Origin: Iodobacter fluviatilis
GTDB lineage: Bacteria > Pseudomonadota > Gammaproteobacteria > Burkholderiales > Chitinibacteraceae
Reading direction: 5' to 3'
Assembly (NCBI RefSeq): GCF_900451195.1
Contig: NZ_UGHR01000003.1
Span: forward strand, 496,001-560,000
DNA length: 64,000 bases
Shown: positions 36,512 to 44,773 of the stretch, piece by piece
How positions within the stretch are numbered: position 1 is the first letter of the stretch
How the letters are laid out: the number at the start of each line of letters is the position of its first letter
Translations under genes and position numbers: made by a program
The notes under the pieces: model-generated
What the model was told of the DNA's origin: nothing
What the model saw: only the letters and a program-made list of their open reading frames with translations
Databases searched by the model: none

Positions 36512-36541
36512 AAACAGAGCACCTCGGTGCTCTGTTTTTTT
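36512..36541 (+). terminator. Second copy of an asd-type terminator
   Basis: Stem AACAGAGCACC/GGTGCTCTGTT followed by seven T. Same outer stem as the asd terminator at 36091-36122 with a different closing loop. No gene ends between the two. Confidence 0.85.
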
Positions 36542-36632
36542 GCCTGTTATGGTTGATGTTAAAGAAATCTGCCTCTGTTCCTTATCAGAAGCTTGCACGA
36601 TAATGGTCAGCCATCTGCATCTGCGAGTTTCT

Positions 36633-37400
36633 ATGCTTACTGATTTAATTCTTCTGCTCCCACTCGCTTTTACTGCCGGTTTAATTGACGCTGCCGTTGG
36701 TGGCGGTGGGCTGGTGATGATTCCTGGCCTCTTTGCAATCTTGCCGCGTGAAATTCCAGCCGCTCTCTTTGGCACCAATAAATTAGCATCCATGATGGGT
36801 ACAGCATCTGCGGCGGTGCGTTATGCACGGCGGGTGAAGTTGCCGTGGAATATTTTATTACCCACGGCCGGATCGGCTTTTGTTGGCTCTTATCTGGGCG
36901 CACGGTCTTTACACTTTTTGCCGCTGGAATGGGTACGCCCAATGGTGATTGCTCTGCTGGCCATTATGCTGGTCTACACCTGGCTAAAACCCTCTTTTGG
37001 GCAAGAAGATACCGAGCGGGAGCTGACCCGCCGTGATCTTTATATCGGTTTGTTGATTGGGCTGGTAATTGGTTTTTATGATGGTTTCTTTGGCCCCGGC
37101 ACCGGTTCCTTTTTGATTTTTCTGTTTGTGCGCTTATTTCACTTCGATTTTCTGCGTGCTTCGGCATCGGCCAAAGTGGTGAACTTAGCCACCAATCTGG
37201 CCGCGCTTGCCTTCTTTATCCCCGCCCAAATGCTGATTTGGGGTTACGCCATTCCGATGGGAATTGCCAATATCGCTGGTGCGCAAGTGGGTAGCAAAAT
37301 GGCCTTAAAAGGCGGGAATGTCTGGGTACGCCGCTTATTTTTGATCTTGTCGGTCACGCTGATTTCTAAGCTGGTTTGGGATACGGTTAAGGTGATGTGA
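36633..37400 (+). CDS. TSUP (TauE/SafE) family membrane transporter
   Basis: 255 residues from the ATG at 36633, where the first membrane helix starts; the frame is open to 36444 through the terminator, so longer forms are unlikely. Seven or eight predicted helices and the GLIDAAVGGGGLVMIPGL and GFYDGFFGPGTGSFL repeats are typical of the TauE/SafE sulfite or organosulfur exporter family. Substrate unknown. A second member of the family lies 500 bp downstream. Confidence 0.88.
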   Translation: MLTDLILLLPLAFTAGLIDAAVGGGGLVMIPGLFAILPREIPAALFGTNKLASMMGTASAAVRYARRVKLPWNILLPTAGSAFVGSYLGARSLHFLPLEWVRPMVIALLAIMLVYTWLKPSFGQEDTERELTRRDLYIGLLIGLVIGFYDGFFGPGTGSFLIFLFVRLFHFDFLRASASAKVVNLATNLAALAFFIPAQMLIWGYAIPMGIANIAGAQVGSKMALKGGNVWVRRLFLILSVTLISKLVWDTVKVM

Positions 37401-37453
37401 TTGCTGCTTAGCTTGCTTTAAATGCTTAGAAATGGCTGAAAAGGGAGCAAAAA

Positions 37454-37912
37454 ATGAATTATTGGTTGATGAAATCAGAGCCGGATGATGTGTCGATTGA
37501 TGATCTGGTAGCGCGCCCTGATCAGACAGTGGGCTGGTACGGCGTGCGCAATTATCAGGCGCGTAATTTTATGCGCGATGAGATGCAGCTGGGCGACCCA
37601 GTGTTTTTTTATCACTCCAGCTGCAAAGAGCCGGGGATTGCTGGCCTTGCAACCGTCTGCCGCCTGGCCTATCCAGACCCGACTCAGTTTGATGCAACTT
37701 CGGAGTATTTTGATGGCAAATCGACGCCAGAAAAGCCACGTTGGCTGCAGGTTGATGTGCGTTTTGTAAAAAAGACGCGCCTATTAAGTTTGAGCGAGCT
37801 GCGTAGTTTTCCCGAGCTGGCGCAAATGGTGCTGCTGCAAAAAGGCTCGCGGCTTTCCATCACCCCTGTATCTGCAGCGGATGCGGCCTTTATTCTGGCC
37901 AAGCTATGCTGA
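37454..37912 (+). CDS. EVE domain protein
   Basis: 152 residues, starting MNYWLMKSEPDDVSIDDL, the diagnostic start of EVE (thymocyte nuclear protein 1-like) domains, with GVRNYQARNFMRD after it and a PRWLQVDVRF strand near residue 95. EVE domains are PUA-related readers of modified bases. It overlaps the second TSUP gene by 7 bp. Confidence 0.93.
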   Translation: MNYWLMKSEPDDVSIDDLVARPDQTVGWYGVRNYQARNFMRDEMQLGDPVFFYHSSCKEPGIAGLATVCRLAYPDPTQFDATSEYFDGKSTPEKPRWLQVDVRFVKKTRLLSLSELRSFPELAQMVLLQKGSRLSITPVSAADAAFILAKLC

Positions 37913-38703
37913 CCGCGATTCTGGCTTATTTAAGTGTCGGGCTGATTGCCGGATTTTTGGCAGGCTTGCTGGGGGTGGGCGGGGGGCTGGTGATTGTGCC
38001 TGCGCTTTTGTATGTGTTTGCCCTGCTTGGCCTGCCGCCAGAGCATCATCAGCATTTGGCCTTAGGCACGTCGATGGCAACGATTGTTTTTACGGGAATC
38101 GCCAGCCTGAAAGCCCATCATGCCCGTGGTGCTGTGCGTTGGCCGGTGGTAAAGGCGATTACGCCAGGTATTTTGCTGGGCACTTTTGCGGGCGCACAGC
38201 TGGCGGCTTTTATCCCTGGCTTAGGCTTGCAGTGGTTTTTTGTGCTGTTTGCTTACCTCGTGGCGGCCCAAATGCTTTTGGATATTAAACCTAAGCCATC
38301 CAGAGCCTTGCCTAGCAAAGGCGGCATGACTGCGGTGGGGACTTCCATTGGCCTGGTTTCCAGTTGGGTAGGCATAGGTGGCGGATCTTTATCTGTGCCG
38401 TTTATGACGCTATGCAATGTGCCTGTGAAAGAGGCAATCGGCACATCGGCTGCGATTGGTTTTCCGATTGCGCTGGCAGGCGCCTTGGGCTATGTGGTCA
38501 GTGGCTGGTCGGCCAGCTTGCCACAGGGGGCTTTAGGTTTTGTTTATCTGCCTGCGCTGGCGGGCATTGTGCTGGCAAGCTTCCCTATGGCCAAGGTCGG
38601 CGCTGCGGCGGCCCACCGTCTGCCTGTGCCGGTGCTGAAAAAATGCTTCGCAGCTCTGTTGATTGTGCTGGCGAGTAAGATGTTGTGGAGTTTGTTGCAG
38701 TAG
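37906..38703 (+). CDS. TSUP (TauE/SafE) family membrane transporter
   Basis: 265 residues with about eight membrane helices and two family repeats, GLLGVGGGLVIVP and SSWVGIGGGSLSVPFM. Longer and divergent from the first TSUP protein, so not a recent duplicate. Translationally coupled to the EVE gene. Confidence 0.9.
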   Translation: MLTAILAYLSVGLIAGFLAGLLGVGGGLVIVPALLYVFALLGLPPEHHQHLALGTSMATIVFTGIASLKAHHARGAVRWPVVKAITPGILLGTFAGAQLAAFIPGLGLQWFFVLFAYLVAAQMLLDIKPKPSRALPSKGGMTAVGTSIGLVSSWVGIGGGSLSVPFMTLCNVPVKEAIGTSAAIGFPIALAGALGYVVSGWSASLPQGALGFVYLPALAGIVLASFPMAKVGAAAAHRLPVPVLKKCFAALLIVLASKMLWSLLQ

Positions 38704-38767
38704 CTCGTTAGCGACAAAACCTAAACCTGTATTTTGTTGCTTTGAAGGAAATTAGGCAGCGCTCAAA

Positions 38768-38873
38768 ATATTGAACTACAGAGTAAAACGAGAATACAAA
38801 GTACATGATTAGCCAATGATTGGTTTTCTCTGTGAAACCCTGTGTCCTCCGTGTTCTCTGTAGTTCAAGATTT
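38768..38873. repeat. ACAGAG palindromic repeat R3, copy A
   Basis: About 106 bp, imperfect inverted repeat: TTGAACTACAGAG at the left pairs with CTCTGTAGTTCAA at the right, with CTCTGTGAAACCCTGTGTCC inside. Related to copies at 43.9, 44.7 and 46.6 kb. It sits between the convergent TSUP and hemolysin III genes. Confidence 0.85.
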
Positions 38874-38892
38874 GGGTTTTTACTTCCCTTAG

Positions 38893-39510
38893 CTAAATCA
38901 CATAAAACAAGATGCTGATAAATTGGCAGAGGCTGCCGCCTAGTACGAATAGATGCCATATTCCATGGCCGTGGGGAATGCGGGTGTCGAGTACGTAAAA
39001 TACAATTCCCAACGTATAAATCACGCCACCTGCGGCCAGCCAGGTCATGCCTTCGGCAGGGAGGGCTGCCATTAAGGGCTTGATGGCAAAGATAATCAGC
39101 CAGCCCATTACGACATAAATCCCCAGTGAAAGAATGCGTGTACGTTTGCCCAGGATGTTTTCCTGCACGATGCCAAAGATGGCCAGTGCCCAGTTCACGC
39201 CAAAGATGGTCCAGCCCAGCGGACCGCGCAGGGTGACGAGAGCAAAGGGCGTGTAGCTGCCTGCAATCAGCAGGTAAATGGCGCAATGATCTAGTCGCTG
39301 AAAAACCGCCTTGGCCTGGCCTTTGAGCGAATGGTAGAGGGTAGAAATCACATACAGCAGCACTAGTGTGCTGCCATAGACGGCGACGCTGACGATTTTC
39401 CACGGGTCGCCCGTCATGCCCGCAAAGGTGAGCAGCACGATCAGCCCGCTGATTGCAAGTGCTGCCCCGATAAGGTGGCTCCAGCTATTGAAGCGCTCTC
39501 CCTGATACAT
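38893..39510 (-). CDS. Hemolysin III family membrane protein (YqfA/PAQR-like)
   Basis: 205 residues with seven predicted membrane helices. Family motifs are STLYHSLKG near residue 60, DHCAIYLLIAGSYTPF and a C-terminal GHGIWHLFVLGGS with histidines that likely bind zinc. A long antisense frame (38708-39403) is a shadow of this gene. The role of bacterial members is uncertain; lytic activity is not generally proven. Confidence 0.9.
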   Translation of the reverse strand: MYQGERFNSWSHLIGAALAISGLIVLLTFAGMTGDPWKIVSVAVYGSTLVLLYVISTLYHSLKGQAKAVFQRLDHCAIYLLIAGSYTPFALVTLRGPLGWTIFGVNWALAIFGIVQENILGKRTRILSLGIYVVMGWLIIFAIKPLMAALPAEGMTWLAAGGVIYTLGIVFYVLDTRIPHGHGIWHLFVLGGSLCQFISILFYVI

Positions 39511-39744
39511 AGTTGTCCTTTATATGTGTGCCACTGGCCGAGGATAACGGCAATAGATGCAGAGTGCATGGTACAAATGCCAAGTGAATGAGGTCGGTTT
39601 TTATTACGGTGAAATGCTGAGTCATTGCTTTACTGCTGGGGTTGGGCTGTAAATATTTTGCTTCATTATGATTTTATTACGTTAATGTGTTGATTTTATG
39701 ATAGATTTGCCGCCCTTTTGGATTATGTGTGCACTCGCCGGTTT

Positions 39745-41430
39745 ATGCTGATGTCGTCTTCTGTAAATACAGCTTCATTTCAAAAAATAGCTAAGCAATT
39801 GGCCTTTATTTTGGGCCCTGTGCTTTTATTGCTGCTTGGCCGGTTTTTTGTGGATCAGAATTGGAGCACTCAGCGCCTCTTGTTTTCTGGTCTGCTGTTT
39901 GCATTTTTGGCGCTATTGCTCAATCGCTGGGCTGCAGCGGTGTCGGCGGTCAGTTTAGAGGGGCTGTTATGCCAGGCCAGTTGGTTGAAAGAAGGGCAAA
40001 CGGGTGAGCCGCTGCTGGCCCGTGATTTGTTTGAAGTATCACAGGGCGTGTCTTTAGCCAGTTATTTAAACTGGGAAATGATTGCTTTTACACTGTTGGT
40101 GGCGTGTGCAGTGGGTTTGGGTATCTGGAAAAGGCCTCGTTTTGCATGGTGGCGGCTGGTTCTGGCCTTGCTTTTACCTGGGCTTTTATTAACGCGTATT
40201 TTTGATCATGGCGTGCTTAATAAAACCACAAGCAGCATTTTGGCTGATCATTTTAACGCCAGTTATCTTTCATACAATTTTATTCAGAATACTCGCCAGA
40301 ACGGCCTTTTAGTGCATCTTTACCAAACGGCTGAGAGCGTAAAGCTGCCTGCCGCCGGGCCGCATTCTTTTTACAAGCTGGGCTCGCTTAAAACTCAAGA
40401 GGCCATTGAGCCGGATGTGGCGCTGATTTTATGTGAGGCGTGTTTTACCAGCCTGAATGATGAGCGTTTTATCACACCGATTGCGCGTTTAAAGCAAAAG
40501 GGCTTTAGTGGCAGCATGATGCTCAGCCCCGTTTACGGCGGCGGCACGGCCGAGGCCGAGTTTGAAATGCTCACAGGTTTATCGTCAGCAGTATTGCCGG
40601 GCATTGATTATCAGAATTACGCCAGCAGCTATCGCAGCAATGCTGCAACGCTGGTTTCCCGCTACAAAGACGCGGGTTACCGAACGATTGGTATGCATAA
40701 TTTTCATGGCAATTTCTGGAAGCGGAGCGAGGTTTACCCCAGCTTCGGTTTTAGCGCTACACGCTTTGTAGAAGAAATGTCGTGGAAAACCAGAACCTGG
40801 CCAACGGATGATCTGTTATACGATGCGGCGCTCAAAGCCTATGCGGAAGGCCCGGCTAAGGGCAAAACCATGCTGTCTTTAGTGACGGTGATGACTCATG
40901 GCAATTACACAGACAGAGATTATGACGGTGGTTTGGGTGATTACAATCAGCGCCTAGATGCCGCAGTCAAACACTTAGAAAAATTTGTGAAACAGCTTGA
41001 GGCGCAGGCTAAAAAGCGCAAGCGCCCGCTGGTAATCGCATTAATTGGCGATCATAAGCCTTCCTTAACCGCGGCGTTTTATCGCAAAGGCGTGTTTGAC
41101 GATCACTTCTTCCGCAGTAAAGGCGATCGCAACGATAAATTTCGCTTTGCCTATAAATTAACGCCACAGCAATGGCGAACACGTGCGGAAGTGCCTTTGT
41201 TTATTAAGGCCAGCACACCAGATATTGCGGCCAGTATGACAAGCAATCTGGCAGGCAAACCGATGTTCTGCTTGCCCGGCGAGCTGGCCCAGCTATTGCC
41301 GGAAGAAGATCCATTCTGGGGGGCATTATCTGCGCTTTGTGCCAGAGAGCCAGATCAGCTTGTGCCCGCTCAGCAAGTGGAGTGGCGCAAGGTGTTTGAG
41401 CCTGCATTATTTGCAGAGCGCTTGTTTTAA
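39745..41430 (+). CDS. LTA synthase-like sulfatase-family membrane protein
   Basis: 561 residues from the ATG at 39745; the frame starts with TTG at 39718 and the next ATG is 39751, none with a good ribosome site. Four to five membrane helices (to about residue 165) are followed by a periplasmic sulfatase-fold domain. The likely catalytic Thr is in YGGGTAEAEF, with metal-site EACFTS before it and IGDHKPS later. Gram-negative members transfer phosphoglycerol or phosphoethanolamine to glycans or lipids; the acceptor here is unknown. Ends overlap the HDOD gene by 4 bp, convergently. Confidence 0.87.
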   Translation: MLMSSSVNTASFQKIAKQLAFILGPVLLLLLGRFFVDQNWSTQRLLFSGLLFAFLALLLNRWAAAVSAVSLEGLLCQASWLKEGQTGEPLLARDLFEVSQGVSLASYLNWEMIAFTLLVACAVGLGIWKRPRFAWWRLVLALLLPGLLLTRIFDHGVLNKTTSSILADHFNASYLSYNFIQNTRQNGLLVHLYQTAESVKLPAAGPHSFYKLGSLKTQEAIEPDVALILCEACFTSLNDERFITPIARLKQKGFSGSMMLSPVYGGGTAEAEFEMLTGLSSAVLPGIDYQNYASSYRSNAATLVSRYKDAGYRTIGMHNFHGNFWKRSEVYPSFGFSATRFVEEMSWKTRTWPTDDLLYDAALKAYAEGPAKGKTMLSLVTVMTHGNYTDRDYDGGLGDYNQRLDAAVKHLEKFVKQLEAQAKKRKRPLVIALIGDHKPSLTAAFYRKGVFDDHFFRSKGDRNDKFRFAYKLTPQQWRTRAEVPLFIKASTPDIAASMTSNLAGKPMFCLPGELAQLLPEEDPFWGALSALCAREPDQLVPAQQVEWRKVFEPALFAERLF

Positions 41431-42701
41431 GCCTCTTCGCTGGCGGCCTCTACACTCAGCAGTGCCTCGTAATACACTTTGAAATAGTGATTCGCATTGA
41501 TACCGCATGCTACCAGCAGCTTGGCATCTGGGCATTGTGCAGATTCGCTGGCAATGGCGAGGTTTAAAAATGGCGCGTAGGGCCCCGTGCCGTGCAGCAA
41601 AGCAGCGCAGACGGCCTCCGGCAGCTTAAGCAGCCCGACAATCTGCGAAAGGGGCCGGTGGATCAGCTGCTCAAGCACAGAAAACAGGCCCAGCAAATAC
41701 AAGTGATCTTTTTCCTGAGGCCAGCGCTGGCTGCCAAGGCGTTCGGTCAGCTCGGCGCGTAATAAGGCGTATTCCAGTAAGCCTGGGTTGGGTTTTTCTT
41801 GGCCGGGTAAAGAAAACAACAGTAAAGATAACCAGCGGTATAAACGCTCCCTGCCTATGGCAACCAAGGCTTGGTCTAGCGTGTCGATTTTTTTATTGCG
41901 CGCTTCAGCGGCAGAATTGGCCTGTGCCAACACCCTGAATGAAAGCAACGGATCGGTTTTAAGCGAAACTGCAATTTCGCTATTACTTGCGTCTTGCCGC
42001 AGCAAATTCAGTAAATCCATAATTCTTAAAAACCCTGCCTCGACCGGTCCCTCTTGCCAGGTACTCTGATGAAACAGTCTGCCTGCGGCATAGGCAATAT
42101 TGAGCTGCTGGCAAAGCTGAAATTCATCGTGCCATGCCAGATCAAGCATCAGCATGGGTTTTTCTAAGCCTTGCACATGAATGCGCCGTGCCAGTCTTTC
42201 TATATCCGGGGCCAGCTTGCCATTTACAGAAAAAGCGAGCCATTGCGCTTGGGCTACGATTTCGGATGACCAGGTTGCGGGCAGCTGAAGGGCAAGGCCA
42301 AGACCTGCTTTCTGCAGCTTTTGTAAGGCCGAAAGGCCACGATCCGGCAGAGCTGTATTGGTGTTTAGCAGCAGCATATTGCCTTGAGCGGCCAGCTGAG
42401 CCAGCTCGGGTTGCAGCAAGCTGCCTGCAGAGATTTCTAAGAGGCGCAGGCGTTTTTTGCTCATCGTTGTGCCAAGCCGCACGGCGTGGCGAATGAGTTC
42501 TCCTTCTTCAAGCAGAATCTGTGCAAGGCTTTCTTTATTTTGTGCCCGCCTTCGCAGCAGGCTACCCACGATCTTGCCGCTTTGATCAATAATATTTACG
42601 TGCTGCAGCTGCAAGGTAATCGCTGGCCCCTGATGAGTGGGGTTAACAGGGGGAGGCGGTGGTGCTGGTTTCGAAAAAAGCTGTTGTAAGAACTTGAACA
42701 T
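41427..42701 (-). CDS. HDOD domain protein with degenerate EAL-like N-terminal part
   Basis: 424 residues. A short proline-rich N-terminal tail (residues 13-20) precedes an EAL-like domain (about 28-230) that lacks the EAL signature and is presumably inactive. The HDOD domain follows (about 215-400), including ALVAIGRERLYRWLSLLLFS. This layout is that of YuxH/CdgJ-type regulators acting without cyclic-di-GMP hydrolysis. Target unknown. Convergent with the LtaS-like gene. Confidence 0.85.
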   Translation of the reverse strand: MFKFLQQLFSKPAPPPPPVNPTHQGPAITLQLQHVNIIDQSGKIVGSLLRRRAQNKESLAQILLEEGELIRHAVRLGTTMSKKRLRLLEISAGSLLQPELAQLAAQGNMLLLNTNTALPDRGLSALQKLQKAGLGLALQLPATWSSEIVAQAQWLAFSVNGKLAPDIERLARRIHVQGLEKPMLMLDLAWHDEFQLCQQLNIAYAAGRLFHQSTWQEGPVEAGFLRIMDLLNLLRQDASNSEIAVSLKTDPLLSFRVLAQANSAAEARNKKIDTLDQALVAIGRERLYRWLSLLLFSLPGQEKPNPGLLEYALLRAELTERLGSQRWPQEKDHLYLLGLFSVLEQLIHRPLSQIVGLLKLPEAVCAALLHGTGPYAPFLNLAIASESAQCPDAKLLVACGINANHYFKVYYEALLSVEAASEEA

Positions 42702-42816
42702 GGGCGCTGAATACCAGGCTGATGGGTGCTTAAGCCTAGCAGAAGACGCTGGGATTGCAGCAGGGGCCGGCGTGGTGAAAGCCCGCTAGGTAAATGTATT
42801 TTTCTTTGAGCCAATA

Positions 42817-42857
42817 AAAAGGGCGGTGGCTTCTGCAAAAAGAAGCCACCGCCCTTA
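42817..42857 (-). terminator. Rho-independent terminator after purC
   Basis: A 16-bp stem AAGGGCGGTGGCTTCT/AGAAGCCACCGCCCTT with a GCAAAA loop; on the minus strand it is followed by a T-rich run. It lies just beyond the purC stop. Confidence 0.88.
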
Positions 42858-42869
42858 TTGATGCATGGA

Positions 42870-43748
42870 TTACTTAGTCAGCTTATCCAGTGCTTCACGA
42901 TATTTAGCCGCGGTTTTTTGCGCTACTTCTAAAGGCAAGGCAGGTGCTGGCGGGGTTTTGTCCCAGCCGGTGGTTTCCAGCCAGTCACGCACAAATTGTT
43001 TGTCGTAGCTCGGTGGGTTGCTGCCCGGCACATATTGATCGGCAGGCCAGAAGCGGCTGGAATCCGGTGTCAGTGCTTCATCCATCAGGCACAGCGTGCC
43101 ATCCACATCCAAGCCAAATTCAAACTTGGTATCGGCAATGATAATGCCACGGGTTGCCGCGTAAACGCTGGCGGCTTTATAGAGCGCAATCGCGGTGTCG
43201 CGCACCTTGGCGGCCAGCGCTACACCAATCACTTCTTCGCAACGCGCGTAGCTGATGTTTTCATCATGGTCGCCCAATTCTGCCTTGGTGGACGGAGTGA
43301 AAATGGGCTCTGGCAGCTGATCCGCTTCGCGTAAACCCGCTGGCAAGGGCATGCCACAGATGGTGCCGTTTTGTTGATATTCTTTCCAGCCAGACCCTGC
43401 GATATAGCCGCGCACAATCGCCTCTACAGCAACGGGCTTCAGGCGTTTAACCACCACGGCACGGCCTTCAACTTGTGGCAAATCAGCTGCGCTGACCACG
43501 TCTTCCGCACGCTCGCCGGTGAAGTGGCTAGGCACTACATCTTTTAGCTTATCAAACCAAAAGTTGGAAATAGCGGTGAGGATTTTGCCTTTTTCAGGAA
43601 TCGGCTCGGCCAGAATCACGTCAAATGCAGAAAGGCGGTCAGTTGCGATCATCAGCATGCGCGCATCATCAATCGCGTAAAGATCGCGTACTTTGCCTGA
43701 GTAAATTTTAGTCAGGCTGGTCAAATTGGTCGTGGTAAGGCCGGTCAT
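42870..43748 (-). CDS. purC: Phosphoribosylaminoimidazole-succinocarboxamide synthase
   Basis: 292 residues, SAICAR synthetase of the longer type (yeast Ade1-like) common in betaproteobacteria. Family motifs are YSGKVRDLY near residue 16, a [14 protein letters not shown] segment (about 108) and DTKFEFG plus [10 protein letters not shown]. It catalyses step 8 of purine synthesis. Monocistronic. Confidence 0.96.
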   Translation of the reverse strand: MTGLTTTNLTSLTKIYSGKVRDLYAIDDARMLMIATDRLSAFDVILAEPIPEKGKILTAISNFWFDKLKDVVPSHFTGERAEDVVSAADLPQVEGRAVVVKRLKPVAVEAIVRGYIAGSGWKEYQQNGTICGMPLPAGLREADQLPEPIFTPSTKAELGDHDENISYARCEEVIGVALAAKVRDTAIALYKAASVYAATRGIIIADTKFEFGLDVDGTLCLMDEALTPDSSRFWPADQYVPGSNPPSYDKQFVRDWLETTGWDKTPPAPALPLEVAQKTAAKYREALDKLTK

Positions 43749-43877
43749 CGCAATTCCTTAAGGCATCAGAGTGGGGCAACAGGCCGCTATTTTGCCCGAT
43801 TATTGGCCGCTTTTGCATAAAAGCTGACAAGTTCTTCGCCAAAAGGCGCGACTTGTAGTGGGGGCACGCTAAAAACC

Positions 43878-43985
43878 CAAATCTTGAACCTCAGAGAAAA
43901 TGAGAACAGAGGTCACAGAGAAAAAAGAGATTCGTCTTCCTCTGTGAAACTCTGTGTCCTTTGTGTTCTCTGTGGTTCAAGATTT
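43878..43985. repeat. ACAGAG palindromic repeat R3, copy B
   Basis: About 108 bp. AAATCTTGAACCTCAGAG at the left pairs with CTCTGTGGTTCAAGATTT at the right; the centre reads AAAAAAGAGATTCGTCTTCC. The 306-bp gap 43749-44054 between purC and the PaiB-like gene holds little else. Confidence 0.87.
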
Positions 43986-44054
43986 AGCGTTGAAGGCTGT
44001 ATGGCTAGGGAAAAACCATTTACATCACTTACAAAGTAGTTCTTTTCTTCTTGC

Positions 44055-44663
44055 TCAAGCTTTGGGTTTAGCTAGGTGCTTTTGCATAAAGGCCGCAAGT
44101 TCCTGATCGGATGGTGAGCCTTGGGCTAAGGCCTCCATAATGCTGCTCTGCTCGCTCTGAGTATCTTTTTGCGAAAGCTTAAATTTGCCGATCAGCGATT
44201 CAATTTTGATTTCAAAGCCAACAACAGCCACTTGCAAGCGCTGGATAAATTCGGCGGGCATGATGTCTGGCCGTGCGTAAGGCTCGCCCTCGTATTGGGT
44301 GATAAGGGAGGCTAAGGCTGGTACGGGGCTGTCTAGTAATTGAATACAGCCTTGCACATGCACTGCGCTGTAGTTCCAAGTGGGCACTTGTGGCCCGCTA
44401 GGGACGTAGCGGTGCGAGATATAGCCATGCGGGCCTTGGAAAATCACCAAGACTTGAGCGTCGTTTTGCCACGCTTTCCAATGTGGATTAGCCCGCGCGA
44501 CATGCCCAACCAGCTTTTGTTCTTCTGCAATTAAAGTGAGCGGTACATGGCTGGCAAAGGCCTTACCGTCCACTTGGCTAATTAGCGTGGCAAAGCCGTA
44601 ATCCCGAATAAAACGATGCAGGGTTTCGGTGTCTTTGACGGCAAAGGAGGTAGGGTTGTACAT
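44055..44663 (-). CDS. PaiB-like FMN-binding protein
   Basis: 202 residues of the FMN-binding split-barrel fold. The N-terminus MYNPTSFAVKD and VLVIFQGPHGYISHRYVPSG (about 80-99) match the PaiB/negative transcriptional regulator family. Family members bind FMN or haem; the regulatory label rests on Bacillus PaiB and may not carry over. Confidence 0.88.
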   Translation of the reverse strand: MYNPTSFAVKDTETLHRFIRDYGFATLISQVDGKAFASHVPLTLIAEEQKLVGHVARANPHWKAWQNDAQVLVIFQGPHGYISHRYVPSGPQVPTWNYSAVHVQGCIQLLDSPVPALASLITQYEGEPYARPDIMPAEFIQRLQVAVVGFEIKIESLIGKFKLSQKDTQSEQSSIMEALAQGSPSDQELAAFMQKHLAKPKA

Positions 44664-44703
44664 AGGGCTACCCTTAAAGTGTTGGATGAAAATAATTTAA
44701 TCC

Positions 44704-44769
44704 AAACCTTGAAACACGGAGGGCACAGAGTCTTTAAGCAGTGCTTCACTCTGTGTTTCAAGATTTGGT
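44704..44769. repeat. ACAGAG palindromic repeat R3, copy C (short)
   Basis: A 66-bp shorter version: CTTGAAACACGGAG...CTCTGTGTTTCAAG. It lies between the PaiB-like gene and the 3' end of the first ABC exporter gene. Confidence 0.75.
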
Positions 44770-44773
44770 GGGT

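Noticed and set aside
38708..39403. Long frame antisense-like to the hemolysin III gene
   Set aside because: It is a shifted frame on the same strand as a clear family member, with an implausible His/Arg/Cys-rich product.
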